Positions 5,576 through 6,370 of a stretch of 6,370 bases of DNA are shown here, one piece after another. Where the stretch lies: positions 1-6,370 of the forward strand of contig JAGBRG010000231.1 of the NCBI GenBank assembly GCA_017632495.1, read 5' to 3'. The notes under the pieces were generated by a model that was not told the origin of the DNA, ran no database searches, and saw only the letters and a program-made list of their open reading frames with translations. How positions within the stretch are numbered: the first letter of the stretch is position 1; each line of letters starts with the position of its first letter. The translations under genes and the position numbers were made by a program. This stretch comes from Spirochaetales bacterium (lineage in GTDB: Bacteria; Spirochaetota; Spirochaetia; Sphaerochaetales; Sphaerochaetaceae).

Positions 5576-6370
5576 CAAGCGTTCTTATAGAGATTGCAGA
5601 TCTCTTCGTGAGCTTTTCTCTCAAACGGGAAGTACATCCTTGAGCGGGACATAGCCTCGTCGAAATCAATCTCATATGCATTGAAATCAGGTCCGTCGAC
5701 ACAGGCGAACTTAGTCACGCGCTTTCCATCCTCATTAAGGGTGAGTCTGCATCCTCCGCACATTCCTGTTCCGTCGATCATGATCGGGTTCATTGAAGCT
5801 GTTACAGGAACGCCGAACGGCTTTGCTGTCAGGGTGACGAACTTCATCATGATAAGAGGTCCGATTGTGATGATCTCATCGAACTTCTCGCCGGCCTCGA
5901 GCATCTCCTTAAGGGGAACTGTGACGTTACCCTGGCGGGCATATGAGCCGTCATCTGTCATGACGACAAGCTTGGATGAAGCTGCTCTGAACTCGTCCTC
6001 AAGAATCAGAAGATCCTTGCTTCTGAAACCGATGATGCTGACAACTTCGGTTCCCTGCTCCTTGAAAGCCTGTGCTACAGGAAGGGCAATTACACAACCG
6101 ACACCGCCGCCGATGATGCATACGCGCTTCTTGCCTTCAATCTCAGTAGCCTTTCCAAGAGGTCCTACGAAGTCCTGGATGGACTCGCCTGCCTTCTTAT
6201 GGTTGAGCTTTTCTGTGGTTGCACCGACAATCTGGAATATAATCTTGACTGCACCGGTCTTCTTGTCGGTTCCGGCTACAGTAAGAGGGATTCTCTCTCC
6301 GTCCTCATCGACTCTGAGAATGATGAACTGACCTGCCTTGGCCTTGTTGGCTACAAGAGGTGCCTCGATC
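5575..6370 (-). CDS. nfnA: NfnA, small subunit of NADH-dependent ferredoxin:NADP+ oxidoreductase (5' end outside window)
   Basis: The minus-strand frame stays open from the stop at 5575 to the right edge, giving 264 visible residues; about 20 N-terminal residues are missing compared with the usual length of 280-295. It is a ferredoxin-NADP reductase/PyrK-like protein that binds FAD, NAD(H) and a [2Fe-2S] cluster, and passes electrons between NADH and NfnB. Counting from the first full codon at 6369, the FAD motif is ERIPLT (25-30), the nucleotide-binding motif CIIGGGVGC (84-92), and the cluster region IDGTGMCGGC then FAC. C204, C207 and C223 are cysteine ligands, and D199 occupies the place of the first PyrK cysteine. 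An Asp plus three Cys set is known for NfnA, which separates it from PyrK. The internal ATG at 5961 is not the start. Confidence 0.92.
   Translation of the reverse strand, partial: IEAPLVANKAKAGQFIILRVDEDGERIPLTVAGTDKKTGAVKIIFQIVGATTEKLNHKKAGESIQDFVGPLGKATEIEGKKRVCIIGGGVGCVIALPVAQAFKEQGTEVVSIIGFRSKDLLILEDEFRAASSKLVVMTDDGSYARQGNVTVPLKEMLEAGEKFDEIITIGPLIMMKFVTLTAKPFGVPVTASMNPIMIDGTGMCGGCRLTLNEDGKRVTKFACVDGPDFNAYEIDFDEAMSRSRMYFPFERKAHEEICNLYKNA

Noticed and set aside
5561..5578. TTG at 5578 as the nfnB start
   Set aside because: It would place the AGGAGG ribosome binding site inside the coding sequence; the ATG at 5563 is correctly spaced from that site.
1..6370. CRISPR array, insertion sequence, prophage or defence system
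   Set aside because: No regularly spaced repeats, transposase or phage-type frames, or defence-family motifs appear on either strand; the coding DNA is fully accounted for by five ordinary genes.

Overview
This window looks like ordinary chromosome from an anaerobic bacterium. It has moderate GC, strong AGGAGG-type ribosome binding sites, standard stop codons, and an Nfn-type electron-bifurcating transhydrogenase, an enzyme typical of strict anaerobes such as Clostridia, spirochaetes and Thermotogae. The tRNA gene does not encode its 3' CCA, which argues against an enterobacterial-type genome. I cannot fix the genus; a treponeme-like spirochaete or a clostridial Firmicute would both fit.

Layout, left to right. 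Positions 1-310 hold a minus-strand tRNA-Ala(GGC) gene with a consensus promoter and its own terminator. Beyond that terminator lies a palindrome-rich spacer that ends in a second copy of the last 18 nt of the tRNA, again followed by a terminator-like hairpin. Positions 345-2965 hold a two-gene minus-strand operon: a PlsC-type acyltransferase with an added zinc ribbon, translationally coupled by an ATGA overlap to an ESS-family (GltS-like) sodium/glutamate symporter. Diverging from it across about 100 bp is a plus-strand membrane-anchored alpha/beta hydrolase (3114-4052). Next come two tandem 41-bp hairpin units, then the convergent minus-strand nfnA-nfnB operon (4160 to the right edge, nfnA truncated by the window).

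How the genes work together. NfnA and NfnB form one flavin- and iron-sulfur-containing complex that couples reduced ferredoxin and NADH oxidation to NADP+ reduction. The acyltransferase and the hydrolase may both act on membrane lipids and share a divergent promoter region, but that link is inference. The acyltransferase-symporter pairing has no obvious metabolic logic. No phage, CRISPR, insertion sequence or defence system is visible. The least ordinary items are the duplicated tRNA tail, the tandem hairpins with homopolymer loops, and the C-terminal extension of the acyltransferase.
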